Positions 16,674 through 24,732 of a stretch of DNA of 64,000 nucleotides are shown piece after piece. Under the pieces are notes generated by a model. The model did no database searches and was not told the DNA's origin. It saw only the letters and a program-made list of their open reading frames with translations. Numbering within the stretch: the first letter of the stretch is position 1; each line of letters opens with the position of its first letter. Source of the stretch: DATAVB01 sp036267955 (GTDB lineage Bacteria > Actinomycetota > Actinomycetes > Mycobacteriales > QHCD01); the NCBI GenBank assembly GCA_036267955.1, contig DATAVB010000116.1, positions 1 through 64,000 of the forward strand, given 5' to 3'. Made by a program: the position numbers and the translations under genes.

Positions 16674-18017
16674 ATGTCATCCGCCGAACCGGTCATCCTC
16701 CCCGCCGCCGCGGAGACCTCGCCGAACGGCCGCCGCCTCGCCGAGGCCGCGGCCCGGGTGCTGCCGGGCGGGGTCAACTCCGCCACCCGTTACATCGGCG
16801 CGCCCTATGCCTTCGCGGCCGGTGATGGCGCCTATCTGACCGACCTCGACGGCCGGCGCTATCTCGACTACCACGCCGCGTTCGGCGCGATCCTGCTCGG
16901 CCACAACGCCGCCGTGGTGGACGATGCGGTCCGCGAGGTGGTCGGCCGGCTCGATCTCACCGGTCTCGGCGTCACCGAGCTCGAGGTCGCGCTCGCCGAA
17001 CGGGTCGTCGAGGTCATTCCGTCGGCCGAGATGATGATCGCGACGATGAGCGGGTCGGAAGCCACCGCGCAGGCGATCCGGCTGGCCCGCGGTGTGACCG
17101 GTCGGTCGTTGATCGTGAAATTTCAGGGCGGATTCCACGGCTGGCACGATGCCGTCGCCCGCAATGTCATCTCCAGCCCGGAGAAGGCGTACGGCCGCGA
17201 TCCCCTGTCCGCCGGAATTCTGGACTCTGCGATCGATGCCACGCTGATCGCCGAATTCAACGATCTGGATTCGGTGCGGGCATTGTTCGATGAGCACGCG
17301 GGCGAGATCGCGGCGATCATCCTGGAACCCATTCCGCACAATGTCGGCGCACTGCTGCCGACCCAGGAATTCGTGACCGGGCTGCGCGACCTGGCCACCG
17401 ATCGCGGTGCCGTACTCGTCTTCGACGAGGTGATCACCGGATTCCGGCACGCGCTCGGCGGCTATCAGGAGCTGTGCGGGGTGACTCCGGACATCACCAC
17501 CTTCGGCAAGGGAATGGCGAACGGATATGCCATCGGCGGGGTCGCCGGGCGCCGCGATCTGATGGAGCATTTCGACGGCCGGAGCGGCGATGTGTTGCTG
17601 GCCGGGACCTTCAACGGAAATCCGGTCTCCTGCGCCGCCGCGATCGCCACCGTCGACCACCTGCGCGAGTCACCGGACTTCTACCGGCGTACCCGCCAAC
17701 TCGGCGACCGGATGCGTACCGGCCTCGCGGCAATCGTGACCGAGTTGGGCATCACCGCCACCGTCGCCGGGTTCGGCGGTGTCTTCGCGCTGTATTTCGC
17801 GGACGGGCCAATTCGCGGCTACCGCGACCTGATGCGCAACGACAATGCCGCCTACATCGCCTTTCACCGCCGGATGACCGAGGCTGGATTCCTGATGCTG
17901 CCGTTGGCGCTGAAACGCAACCACATCTCCGGCGCGCACACCGCGGAGGACATCGACCGCACTCTCGACGCCAGCCGTACCGTGCTCCGCGGCATGCGGA
18001 CCGACGGCCTCATCTGA
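16674..18017 (+). CDS. Class III PLP aminotransferase (glutamate-1-semialdehyde aminomutase-like)
   Basis: 447 residues. Hallmarks are LPGGVNSATRYIGAPYAFAAGDGAYLTDLDG near the start, GSEATAQAIRLARGVTGR, the PLP-ring Asp in VFDEVITGFR (about 250) and the Schiff-base Lys in TTFGKGMANG (about 279). It resembles HemL but lies in a catabolic setting, divergent from the uptake operon, and no other haem genes are near. An omega-aminotransferase acting on a keto or aldehyde intermediate is therefore more likely than tetrapyrrole synthesis. The start ATG has a GAAGGG site. Confidence 0.85.
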   Translation: MSSAEPVILPAAAETSPNGRRLAEAAARVLPGGVNSATRYIGAPYAFAAGDGAYLTDLDGRRYLDYHAAFGAILLGHNAAVVDDAVREVVGRLDLTGLGVTELEVALAERVVEVIPSAEMMIATMSGSEATAQAIRLARGVTGRSLIVKFQGGFHGWHDAVARNVISSPEKAYGRDPLSAGILDSAIDATLIAEFNDLDSVRALFDEHAGEIAAIILEPIPHNVGALLPTQEFVTGLRDLATDRGAVLVFDEVITGFRHALGGYQELCGVTPDITTFGKGMANGYAIGGVAGRRDLMEHFDGRSGDVLLAGTFNGNPVSCAAAIATVDHLRESPDFYRRTRQLGDRMRTGLAAIVTELGITATVAGFGGVFALYFADGPIRGYRDLMRNDNAAYIAFHRRMTEAGFLMLPLALKRNHISGAHTAEDIDRTLDASRTVLRGMRTDGLI

Positions 18018-18065
18018 CCCGACCGCTCGGGCCGCCACCGTTTCGAGCCGGCCGGCCAATTTCCA

Positions 18066-18116
18066 TGATCGTGATCGGTGGTTGGGGCTATAGCAACCAA
18101 AAACCGATCACGATCA
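18066..18116. terminator. Long hairpin after the aminotransferase gene
   Basis: tgatcgtgatcggt (18066-18079) pairs perfectly with accgatcacgatca (18103-18116), and ggttg/caacc can extend the inner stem. It lies about 50 bp past the aminotransferase stop, between convergent genes. No T-run follows, so it may be a non-canonical terminator or a member of the catgatc-framed repeat group. Confidence 0.5.
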
Positions 18117-18125
18117 CCGCCGTTT

Positions 18126-18181
18126 CATGATCATGAGTGGATTTGATACCTGCAGAGGTACCAAATCCACTCATGATCATG
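18126..18181. repeat. Intergenic palindrome, family A, copy 1
   Basis: Arms catgatcatgagtggatttg (18126-18145) and its exact complement (18162-18181) enclose a second short stem tacct/aggta with a gcag loop. The whole forms a 26-bp stem with one mismatch. A close relative sits at 34781-34842. Both are between gene ends, not in promoters. They could terminate transcription from both sides or be a dispersed palindromic element. Confidence 0.8.
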
Positions 18182-18206
18182 GAAAACGGGGGCCGCGGGT
18201 AGGCGG

Positions 18207-18875
18207 TCAGGCAGCGTCCGGGTCGATGCCGTGGGTCTGCAGCAACAGTCGCAGTCGCAGGATTTCGGCCTGCAGCGCCGCCTCACCATCGCCGACCGGC
18301 TGGCCGCCATTTCCCGAGCGGTCATAGCCGCCGTTTCCGGACCCGCCGTCACCCGAGCCACCGTCGGCCGCTCCAGACCGGACCGAACCGGCCCCACCAG
18401 CACCAGGCCGAGGTGAGCCGGTCCGCTCCTGATCGACCGCGCCGGCGCCGATCAGGCCCTCAACCTCCGCCCGTACCGCGTCGAGACCGCCGCCGAACTT
18501 GATCAGGATTTGCGCGGCGACGCCCTCGCCCTCGCGCACGACGCCCAGCAAGAGATGCTCCGTGCCGATGTAGTCGCAGCCGACCTTCAACGCTTCGCGG
18601 AGCGACAGCTCCAACACCTTCTTGGCCCGCGGCGTGAAGGGAATGTGCCCGGACGGCGGCTTCTTGCCCTTGCCGACAATGTCGAGCACCTGAGTGCGGA
18701 CCGTGTCGAGGCTGACCGAGCGGTTGCGCAGCGCGGTGGCCGCCACCCCGGCGTCCTCCCGGAGCAGCCCCAGCAACACGTGCTCGGTGCCGATGTAGTT
18801 GTGGTTGAGGAGCCTGGCCTCTTCCTGTGCCAGCACGACGACCGCCCGCGCCGGCTCAGTGAATCGCTCGAACAC
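18207..18875 (-). CDS. Stand-alone Clp-N-domain protein (ClpC N-terminal-like)
   Basis: A 222-residue protein from GTG 18875 (AGGGG upstream), giving FERFTEPARAVVVLAQEEA. Two Clp-N repeats are present, near residues 2-55 (NHNYIGTEHVLLGLL) and 75-130 (GCDYIGTEHLLLGVV). They match the adaptor/substrate-binding N-domain of ClpC. No AAA+ module follows. Instead there is a Gly/Ser-rich linker (about 150-190) and a short C-terminal helix (AEILRLRLLLQ). It may act as a ClpC-interacting adaptor or decoy; the role is inferred. Confidence 0.88.
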   Translation of the reverse strand: MFERFTEPARAVVVLAQEEARLLNHNYIGTEHVLLGLLREDAGVAATALRNRSVSLDTVRTQVLDIVGKGKKPPSGHIPFTPRAKKVLELSLREALKVGCDYIGTEHLLLGVVREGEGVAAQILIKFGGGLDAVRAEVEGLIGAGAVDQERTGSPRPGAGGAGSVRSGAADGGSGDGGSGNGGYDRSGNGGQPVGDGEAALQAEILRLRLLLQTHGIDPDAA

Positions 18876-18966
18876 CCGCGTACCCCTTCCCGATGAACCC
18901 CGCGCCCCAACAATGGTCCAGCGGCGCTGCCAGCGCCAGCCTCGGTCCCCGATATCGTCGGGACCC

Positions 18967-20136
18967 ATGCCGCAGATTGTCGTGGTGGGCGCCGGCCTGG
19001 CCGGGCTGCGTGCCGCGCAGGAGCTGCGCCGGCAGGGTTTCGACGGCGCCATCACGGTCGTCGGAGCCGAGCGGCACCGCCCGTACGACCGGCCGCCGTT
19101 GTCCAAGGGGCTGCTGCTCGGCAAGGTCACCGCCGCGGACATCGGCCTGTTGCCGGCCGAACAGGAGGCCGAGCTCGACGTCGACTGGCGGCTGGGCCGC
19201 ACCATCGCCGCGATCGGCGACGGCATGGTCACCCTCGAGGACGGCGAGCGGCTGACCGCTGACGGAATCGTGCTGGCCAGCGGAGCCCGCCCCCGCGAGC
19301 TCCCGCTGGGTGCCGACCTGGCCGGCGTACAAACGCTGCGGACCATCGAGGACGCGCAGCGGCTGCGGGCCGGACTGACTGCCGGGGCGCGGCTGACCGT
19401 GATCGGGGCCGGCCTGATCGGCGGCGAGATCGCCGCCGGCGCGACCGCTCTCGGCGCGGACGTGACAGTGGTGGAGGTCGAGCCGGAGCCGTTCTCCCGG
19501 CTGTTCGACCCGTCGGTCGCGGCGTTGCTGCACGATACGCATCTGGATGCGGGAGTCCGGTTGTTGACCGGTACGGCCGTGGTCGGCGTGGCCGGGACCG
19601 GTCGGGTCGAGTCGGTCGAACTGGCCGACGGCCGGCGGATCGACACCGACCTGCTGCTCATCGGGGTCGGCGCGGTGCCGAATGTCGAGTTCCTGGGCGG
19701 TTCCGGGATCGCGTGCGACGGTGGGGTGCTGACCGACGAGTTCGGCCGGACCTCGGTCCGCGGGATCGTGGCGGCCGGCGACGTCGCGCACTATCGGTCG
19801 CCGGCCGGTCACCGGATCCGGTACGAGCACTGGACGAACGCGCGCGACATGCCGCCGGTGGCGGTTGCGGCGCTGCTGGCCCAATTGAACGGCCGGCCGG
19901 ATCCGGCGACGCCCTATGACCCGGTGCCCTATTACTGGTCGGATCAGTACGGCCACCACATCCAGGTCGCCGGGATCGTGCGGCCCGACGACGAGACGCG
20001 GCTGGTCGAGGGGCGGTTGGAGGACGCAAGTTTCGTCCTGGAGCACACGCGGGGCGGAATTTCAACGGCTGTCGTCGCCTGGGACAGTCCGCGTACCTTC
20101 AACCGACTGCGCAGACAATTGCGGCGACCGGCATAG
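18967..20136 (+). CDS. FAD-dependent NAD(P)H oxidoreductase (ferredoxin/rubredoxin reductase-like)
   Basis: 389 residues from ATG 18967. The FAD Rossmann motif VVVGAGLAGLRAA opens the protein. HRPYDRPPLSKGLL follows, then the NAD(P)H motif LTVIGAGLIGGEIAAG (about 140), the ATG-like RGIVAAGDVAHY (about 265) and a reductase C-terminal domain. These features match the ferredoxin-reductase group that feeds P450s or dioxygenases. No ferredoxin or P450 gene is adjacent. It is divergent from the Clp-N gene across a 91-bp gap. Confidence 0.9.
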   Translation: MPQIVVVGAGLAGLRAAQELRRQGFDGAITVVGAERHRPYDRPPLSKGLLLGKVTAADIGLLPAEQEAELDVDWRLGRTIAAIGDGMVTLEDGERLTADGIVLASGARPRELPLGADLAGVQTLRTIEDAQRLRAGLTAGARLTVIGAGLIGGEIAAGATALGADVTVVEVEPEPFSRLFDPSVAALLHDTHLDAGVRLLTGTAVVGVAGTGRVESVELADGRRIDTDLLLIGVGAVPNVEFLGGSGIACDGGVLTDEFGRTSVRGIVAAGDVAHYRSPAGHRIRYEHWTNARDMPPVAVAALLAQLNGRPDPATPYDPVPYYWSDQYGHHIQVAGIVRPDDETRLVEGRLEDASFVLEHTRGGISTAVVAWDSPRTFNRLRRQLRRPA

Positions 20137-20175
20137 AATGCTGATCCGGACCGCCGGCCGAGGAGGAAGCACCAT

Positions 20176-21219
20176 ATGTGGGTTGTCGTCGGGCTGGACA
20201 ACGGTGGCACGTCCAACAACGCCACCGTGCTGGACGCGCAGGGCCGATTCCTGGTCGACCGTCTGGTTGAAACCCCAAGCTGCGTGCTGGAGGGCCCGGA
20301 AATCGCGGTCGCCGCGCTGGCCGAGGCCCTGGACAACGTGCTGGCGCTGAACGACATCAAACGCGCCGACGTGCGCGCGGTGGGGCTGGACACCCCCGGC
20401 CCGGCCAGCGCCGACGGCGTCATGTCCTCGAAGGGCGCGACCAACTTCTCCGAGCCGGAATGGCACGGCTTCGACTACCGCGGCGCGCTGGAGGCCCGGC
20501 TCGGCCTGCCGGTCATCTACAACAACGACGGAAATGCCGCCGCCCTCTATGCGCACCACACGCATTTCGGTGCCGAGGCGGCGCTGCATTCCTCGATTTC
20601 GGCGATTGTCGGCACCGGCCTGGGTGGCGGCGTGATCGAGGCCGGCCGGGTCGTCAAGGGCGCCGCCGGAATGGCTGGCGAGCTGGGCCACGTGCAGATC
20701 CCGATGCAGGGGCTGCTCGAGGACGACCAGCCGATCCCCCGCTGCAATTGCGGATTCGACGGCGACGTCGAGAGCATCGTGTCACTGACCGGCATCACCA
20801 ACAATCTGTTGCCCTACTGGCTGACCCGGTTCACCGATCACGACCTGAGCAGGGTTTCACCGGAGAAGGCGGGCAAGCTGGTCCGTTCGTACGGCGAGAA
20901 CGGCGATCCGCTGGCGCTGAAGATCTTCGAACAGCAGGCGATGGCGTTGGGCCGGCTCAATACATTGGCGGCCAATTTCTACGACCCCACCGCGTATTTC
21001 CTCGGCGGCGGAGTGGTCGAGACGACACCGCAATTCCGGGAATGGTTCCTCACGAAGGTGCGAGAGAATTCCGTGCTCCGCGAGGAACAGGAGCAGGTCG
21101 CGGTCTTCGCGCTCGTTCCCGACCTCGACATGGCCGGCGGCCGCGGGGCGGCGGTCGCCGCGCTGGAATCGGTACAGGGCAACGACGAACCGCCGCCCAT
21201 CACTCCGATCTCGACCTGA
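20176..21219 (+). CDS. ROK-family sugar kinase
   Basis: 347 residues. The ATP-binding DNGGTSNNATVLD starts the protein. GLDTPGPA, the sugar-binding YNNDGNAAALYA, GTGLGGGVIEAG and the zinc-ligand His in GELGHVQIP follow in ROK order. The cysteine cluster is incomplete: the usual CxCGxxGCxE reads CNCGFDGDVE, with Asp in place of the third Cys. There is no N-terminal helix-turn-helix, so it is a kinase rather than a NagC/XylR-type repressor. The sugar is unknown. It starts 39 bp after the reductase gene with a GAGGAGG site. Confidence 0.87.
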   Translation: MWVVVGLDNGGTSNNATVLDAQGRFLVDRLVETPSCVLEGPEIAVAALAEALDNVLALNDIKRADVRAVGLDTPGPASADGVMSSKGATNFSEPEWHGFDYRGALEARLGLPVIYNNDGNAAALYAHHTHFGAEAALHSSISAIVGTGLGGGVIEAGRVVKGAAGMAGELGHVQIPMQGLLEDDQPIPRCNCGFDGDVESIVSLTGITNNLLPYWLTRFTDHDLSRVSPEKAGKLVRSYGENGDPLALKIFEQQAMALGRLNTLAANFYDPTAYFLGGGVVETTPQFREWFLTKVRENSVLREEQEQVAVFALVPDLDMAGGRGAAVAALESVQGNDEPPPITPIST

Positions 21220-21227
21220 CCGCGTTA

Positions 21228-21262
21228 AAGGACACCCGCCGGTTTCGCCGGCGGGTGTCCTT
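21228..21262. terminator. Strong bidirectional hairpin between convergent genes
   Basis: A 15-bp perfect GC-rich stem, aaggacacccgccgg (21228-21242) with ccggcgggtgtcctt (21248-21262), has a 5-nt tttcg loop. It lies eight bases after the ROK gene stop and eight before the convergent VOC gene stop, so it can serve both genes. Confidence 0.85.
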
Positions 21263-21270
21263 CAGCGGAC

Positions 21271-22491
21271 TCAGAGCTGGCCGAGATTGAAATGCGTGCC
21301 CTGGTCGTCGGTGCAGTCCGAGGTCACCCCGTACGGCTGGCTCGCTGGATCGGTGGCCGTGCCACCGGCCTGCCGGACCCGCTGCACCGCGGCCCCGATA
21401 TCGGCAACCCGCCACAGCGGCACCCCGGTCGGCTGCTCGTGCCCGCCGGACAACCCGGTCATCGGGAATACCTCGTCGACCGCCCAGCCGTCGGCGACCC
21501 GGCCGGAGGTGAAGTTCCAGCCGAGCACCGAGCCGTAAAAGGCCCGGGCCTTGGCCGAATCCGGCACCTCGAAGGTGTAATAAGCGAGGCCGCCACGGGC
21601 GGGCCGGCTGGTGCCCGGCTCAAGTTCCACCACCGCGAAATCGACGCCCTGATCGTCGACGCACATCGCCGCCAGTCCGTACGGCTCGCGGGTCGGCTGC
21701 TGCGCCGTTCCACCGGCCGCGTGGATCCGGTCGATCGCCACTTCGACGTCGTCCACCGCGTAGCAGCAGTACAACGTGCTGCGTGACATCCCGCCCTGAA
21801 TACCGATCGGCGGCGTGGCGCCCTCGACCCGCCGGCGCCGCGGATCGACCGCCGGCGCAAAACTCCAGCCCAGTACGGACCCGAAGAAATCCGCCGCCCG
21901 GTCGGCATCCGGCAGCCAGAGCGACACGTACGCGATATCGCCGTGCCGGTAGACCTGGCCGGCCGCCAGCGGGGTCCGGATCATCCAACGGTGACCGAAC
22001 GGGTCGTACACCGTCCCGGCCCGGTAGCCGTAATTCTCGTAAATCTCGCCGTGCAGCCGTCCGCCCGCCGCGACCGCGGTGGCCACGGTGGAGTCCACAT
22101 CGGACACCGCGATGGCCAGCCCGGTCGAGGAGACCTCAGGCGACGGCGCCACCATCGAGGGCGGGAATTCGTCGGCCAGATAAATCGCACCGTCGCCAAT
22201 GCGCAATTCGGCGTGGCCGATTTTTCCGTCCGGCATCCAGTACGGCTCCTCGGTCAGTTCAGCCCCAAAAACTCTTGCGTACCAGTCGATTGCATCCCGT
22301 CCATTAGAGACAGTCAAATAGGGAATGGCGGCACCCAGCTGGGTCGGCTCGGCGATTGTTGAAGTGGACACGGAAACTCCTCGGGGAACGTCGAGGGCGC
22401 GAACGAGCCGTTCGCGCAGTCGAGTGGCAAACGTCGGATCGGGGTCGGCGGGGGTGATCGGCGCCCGCAGGGCGTCCAGTGGATCAGGCAC
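21271..22491 (-). CDS. Three-module VOC (glyoxalase/bleomycin-resistance-like) protein
   Basis: 406 residues from GTG 22491, which has a GGAGG site and overlaps the sigma-factor stop by eight bases. After a 45-residue N-terminal extension (PDPLDALRAPITPADPDPT), three consecutive VOC modules occur near 50-175, 185-290 and 300-406. Each opens with a pattern such as DAIDWYARVFGAEL, RAADFFGSVLGWSF or KARAFYGSVLGWNF. VOC proteins bind small molecules or metals. Translational coupling to an ECF sigma factor suggests it senses or detoxifies the signal, but its role is not established. Confidence 0.85.
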   Translation of the reverse strand: MPDPLDALRAPITPADPDPTFATRLRERLVRALDVPRGVSVSTSTIAEPTQLGAAIPYLTVSNGRDAIDWYARVFGAELTEEPYWMPDGKIGHAELRIGDGAIYLADEFPPSMVAPSPEVSSTGLAIAVSDVDSTVATAVAAGGRLHGEIYENYGYRAGTVYDPFGHRWMIRTPLAAGQVYRHGDIAYVSLWLPDADRAADFFGSVLGWSFAPAVDPRRRRVEGATPPIGIQGGMSRSTLYCCYAVDDVEVAIDRIHAAGGTAQQPTREPYGLAAMCVDDQGVDFAVVELEPGTSRPARGGLAYYTFEVPDSAKARAFYGSVLGWNFTSGRVADGWAVDEVFPMTGLSGGHEQPTGVPLWRVADIGAAVQRVRQAGGTATDPASQPYGVTSDCTDDQGTHFNLGQL

Positions 22492-23029
22492 GGCCGTCCT
22501 CCTCTCCGGCTCCGGTTGTTTCGGCATAGGCGCGGCGGAACGCCGCACGGGCCCGGACCAGCAACGCCTCGGTGGCGTGCAGGGTCCGGCCGAGCAGTTC
22601 GGCGACCTGGTTGACCGGGAGATCGTCGAGATAGCGCAGGGTCAGCGCCGCGCGATGGTGCGGGCCGAGTCGGTCGAGCGTCTCCCGGGCCCGCAGCGCG
22701 TCCAGCCGCTCGTCCCACGGATCGTCCAGCTGGTCGCCGCCGTCCGCGGCGACCGCACGCAGCCCGCGGTCCTCCCGACCCTGGCGGCGCCAGTGATCGA
22801 CAAGCTTGTGCCGGGCCACACCGATCAACCACGCGGTCGTCACCGGCGGCGGATGGGCCCGCCGGACCGCGTCGACGGCGGCCAGAAAGGTCTCCGCGGT
22901 GAGATCCTCGGCCACCGCCCGCCGGTCACAGCGCGAGAGCAGATACCCGTACACCTGCGGCAACGCACTGTCATAGAGCGCGAGCAGGCCGGCCCGGGGA
23001 TCACCCGTCACCGCCGGTTGCTGGCTCAC
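22484..23029 (-). CDS. ECF-type RNA polymerase sigma factor
   Basis: 181 residues with region 2 (YGYLLSRCDRRAVAEDLTAETFLAAV, about 28-55, and TTAWLIGVARHKLVDHWRR, about 64-82) and region 4 (RLGPHHRAALTLRYLDDLPVNQVAELLG, about 118-148). Region 1 and region 3 are missing, as in ECF sigma factors. No anti-sigma gene is adjacent; the coupled downstream gene encodes the VOC protein. It should direct polymerase to a small set of stress or metabolite-responsive promoters. Confidence 0.9.
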   Translation of the reverse strand: MSQQPAVTGDPRAGLLALYDSALPQVYGYLLSRCDRRAVAEDLTAETFLAAVDAVRRAHPPPVTTAWLIGVARHKLVDHWRRQGREDRGLRAVAADGGDQLDDPWDERLDALRARETLDRLGPHHRAALTLRYLDDLPVNQVAELLGRTLHATEALLVRARAAFRRAYAETTGAGEEDGRA

Positions 23030-23136
23030 ACTTCTACCGTCGTTCCGGCCAGCCGGACTCCGACGGGTACGCCGAGATTTCTCTCGTCCGGGTCGTGTCG
23101 GGGCCGCCGTGGGACCGACACGCCGAGCCGTCGCTG

Positions 23137-23152
23137 TCGAACATTCGTTCTA
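23137..23152. promoter_or_regulatory. LexA/SOS-box-like site
   Basis: TCGAACATTCGTTCTA differs at one flanking base from the actinobacterial LexA core pattern TCGAAC-N4-GTTCGA. It lies 49 bp upstream of the ATG at 23201 and 108 bp upstream of the divergent sigma-factor start. The spacing suits repression of the rightward gene. Calling it an SOS box is inference from sequence similarity. Confidence 0.5.
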
Positions 23153-23200
23153 CCGAGTCGCTAGAGTGTCGATCATTCAACTTCCCTCGAAGGAGCGATC

Positions 23201-23692
23201 ATGGCAGACCCGCGGCCAGCTGACGATCCCCGCACCGGCTCAGGTCCGGCCGGTCTCGACCAGGCCGAGGCGTCGGCCGACACCGAAGCAACCGCCGTCC
23301 AAACAGCAGCCGACACCGAAGCGCCGGTCGATCCCGGGCAGACCGCCATCGACGGGCTCGCCGCCGGCGAGCCTGACCCGAAACCCAAGCGCGGCCGGCG
23401 CAAGCAGGCTGCCACGAAAACCCAGGGCGTGGAGCTCGTCCTCACGGTGACCGGAAATGTTGACGGCTCTGACTGGCGCGCCGTCGTGACCCACACCGGC
23501 AAGACGCTCGTCGCCGATCTGCCGGTGCCGACCTCGGCCGTCTCCGCTGCCGCGAAGGACCTGCACCCCGACATCGCCGAGGCGATCGAGGGCGTGCTCA
23601 GCGCAGCCCGGGAGCAGCAACGGTCCCGGGTGGAGGCTCTGCAGGCCCAGCTCGAAGCGGCCCGCCAGGCGTTGGCCGGCCTCGAGGAATAG
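23201..23692 (+). CDS. DUF6319-like protein
   Basis: A 163-residue acidic protein. The first 50 residues are low-complexity (Ala, Asp, Thr, Pro) and are followed by the basic patch KPKRGRRKQ. A compact domain (about 75-130: ELVLTVTGNVDGSDWRAVVTHTGK) and a C-terminal Gln/Glu/Ala-rich coiled-coil helix come next. This composition matches what I recall of the actinobacterial DUF6319 family; the function is unknown. The ATG has a perfect GAAGGAG site. A LexA-like box lies upstream, hinting at DNA-damage control. Confidence 0.75.
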   Translation: MADPRPADDPRTGSGPAGLDQAEASADTEATAVQTAADTEAPVDPGQTAIDGLAAGEPDPKPKRGRRKQAATKTQGVELVLTVTGNVDGSDWRAVVTHTGKTLVADLPVPTSAVSAAAKDLHPDIAEAIEGVLSAAREQQRSRVEALQAQLEAARQALAGLEE

Positions 23693-23730
23693 CCGCGCCG
23701 GCTGGCAGACACCCGCGTTCCCGTGGTGTC

Positions 23731-23786
23731 GATCTTGACTTTATGGCTGGGTCACGTCCGATTTGTCCAGCCATAAGGTCAAGATC
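23731..23786. terminator. Hairpin between convergent genes
   Basis: gatcttgactttatggctgg (23731-23750) pairs with ccagccataaggtcaagatc (23767-23786) at 19 of 20 positions, the exception being a G-U pair, around a 16-nt loop. It lies 38 bp after the DUF6319-like gene stop and 25 bp before the convergent siderophore-protein stop. It is likely a shared terminator, though without T-tracts. Confidence 0.65.
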
Positions 23787-23811
23787 GGCGGAATGTCGGC
23801 GCGCGGGCCGG

Positions 23812-24696
23812 CTAACCGGCGGCCGCGGCGGCGTCTTGTTGCGCAGCGTCTTGTTGCGCAGTCTCTCGTTCGGCGGCGGCTCGTTCGGCAATCGCAATGT
23901 CGCGCTTCTCCGCCTGCCAGCCGTCCTCGTCCTTGCCCCGGCGCCAGTAGCCGGAGAGCGACAGCCGTTCCTTGGCCACGCCCCGGTCGGCGACCAGATG
24001 CCGCCGCAGCGACCGGACCGCGCCGGCCTCCCCGTGTACGAAGGCCTGCACCTCGCCGGGCAGAAACTCCAGCTCCGCAACCGTCCGTACCAGGATGTCG
24101 TCCTCCGGCCCGGACCGGCGCAACCAGCTGATCTCGGCGTTCCCCGGCGACGGGAGCTGCTGCTGGTCGCCGACGTCACCGATCTCGATGAACGCCCGCA
24201 CCGGTACGCCGGCCGGAATCGCGTCCAGCGCCGCACCGATCGCCGGTAGCGCGCTCTCGTCGCCGACGAGCAGGTGCCAGTCGACCTCCGGCGACGGCGC
24301 GTACGCCCCGCCCGGTCCGGACAACAGGACCTCATCGCCGGGCCGCAGCCCCGCGGCCCATGGCCCGGCGATGCCGACCTCCCCGTGATAGACGAAGTCG
24401 ATCGCCAATTCCTGGGCGGCCTCGTCGAACCAGCGGACCGTGTACGTGCGGGTCGTCGGCCAGCTCTCCCGGGGCAGCTCCTCGCGGATCCGGCCCAGGT
24501 CGAGGGGCTCCGGGTAGTCCACATCCGGCTTGCGGAAGACCAACTTGACGTACCGGTCGCTATATTCGTTAGCGATGAAGGTTGCGAATCCCGGCCCACC
24601 GGCCACCACCCGGATCATGTGCGGTGTCAGCCACTCCGTGCGCCTGACCTGCAGCCGGGTCAGCGGTCGCCTGCGACGGGCGCGAGTGTCGGCCAT
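23812..24696 (-). CDS. Siderophore-interacting protein (ferric-siderophore reductase, SIP/ViuB family)
   Basis: 294 residues. The FAD-binding domain has the RTYTVRWFD motif (about 82-90) and LSGPGGAYAPSPEVDWHLLVGDESALPAI (about 125-152). The C-terminal NAD(P)H-like domain ends with SGYWRRGKDEDGW. It reduces ferric siderophores in the cytoplasm to release iron. A 25-residue tail rich in Ala, Glu and Gln with two QQDAA repeats closes the protein. An iron-box palindrome sits about 40 bp upstream of the start, consistent with iron-dependent repression. Confidence 0.93.
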   Translation of the reverse strand: MADTRARRRRPLTRLQVRRTEWLTPHMIRVVAGGPGFATFIANEYSDRYVKLVFRKPDVDYPEPLDLGRIREELPRESWPTTRTYTVRWFDEAAQELAIDFVYHGEVGIAGPWAAGLRPGDEVLLSGPGGAYAPSPEVDWHLLVGDESALPAIGAALDAIPAGVPVRAFIEIGDVGDQQQLPSPGNAEISWLRRSGPEDDILVRTVAELEFLPGEVQAFVHGEAGAVRSLRRHLVADRGVAKERLSLSGYWRRGKDEDGWQAEKRDIAIAERAAAERETAQQDAAQQDAAAAAG

Positions 24697-24732
24697 GCCG
24701 GTCTCCTCATCGTGCGGAAGTCATGCTCTGAC

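Noticed and set aside
16674..18017. Haem biosynthesis gene hemL
   Set aside because: The fold matches, but the gene is divergent from a catabolic operon and no other tetrapyrrole genes are near, so the symbol was not used.
18123..18184. parS-type centromere site
   Set aside because: The sequence does not resemble the conserved parS 16-mer (tgtttcacgtgaaaca) and no parAB genes are present.
20176..21219. ROK-type repressor (NagC/XylR)
   Set aside because: There is no N-terminal helix-turn-helix; the protein begins with the ATP-binding motif, so it is a kinase.
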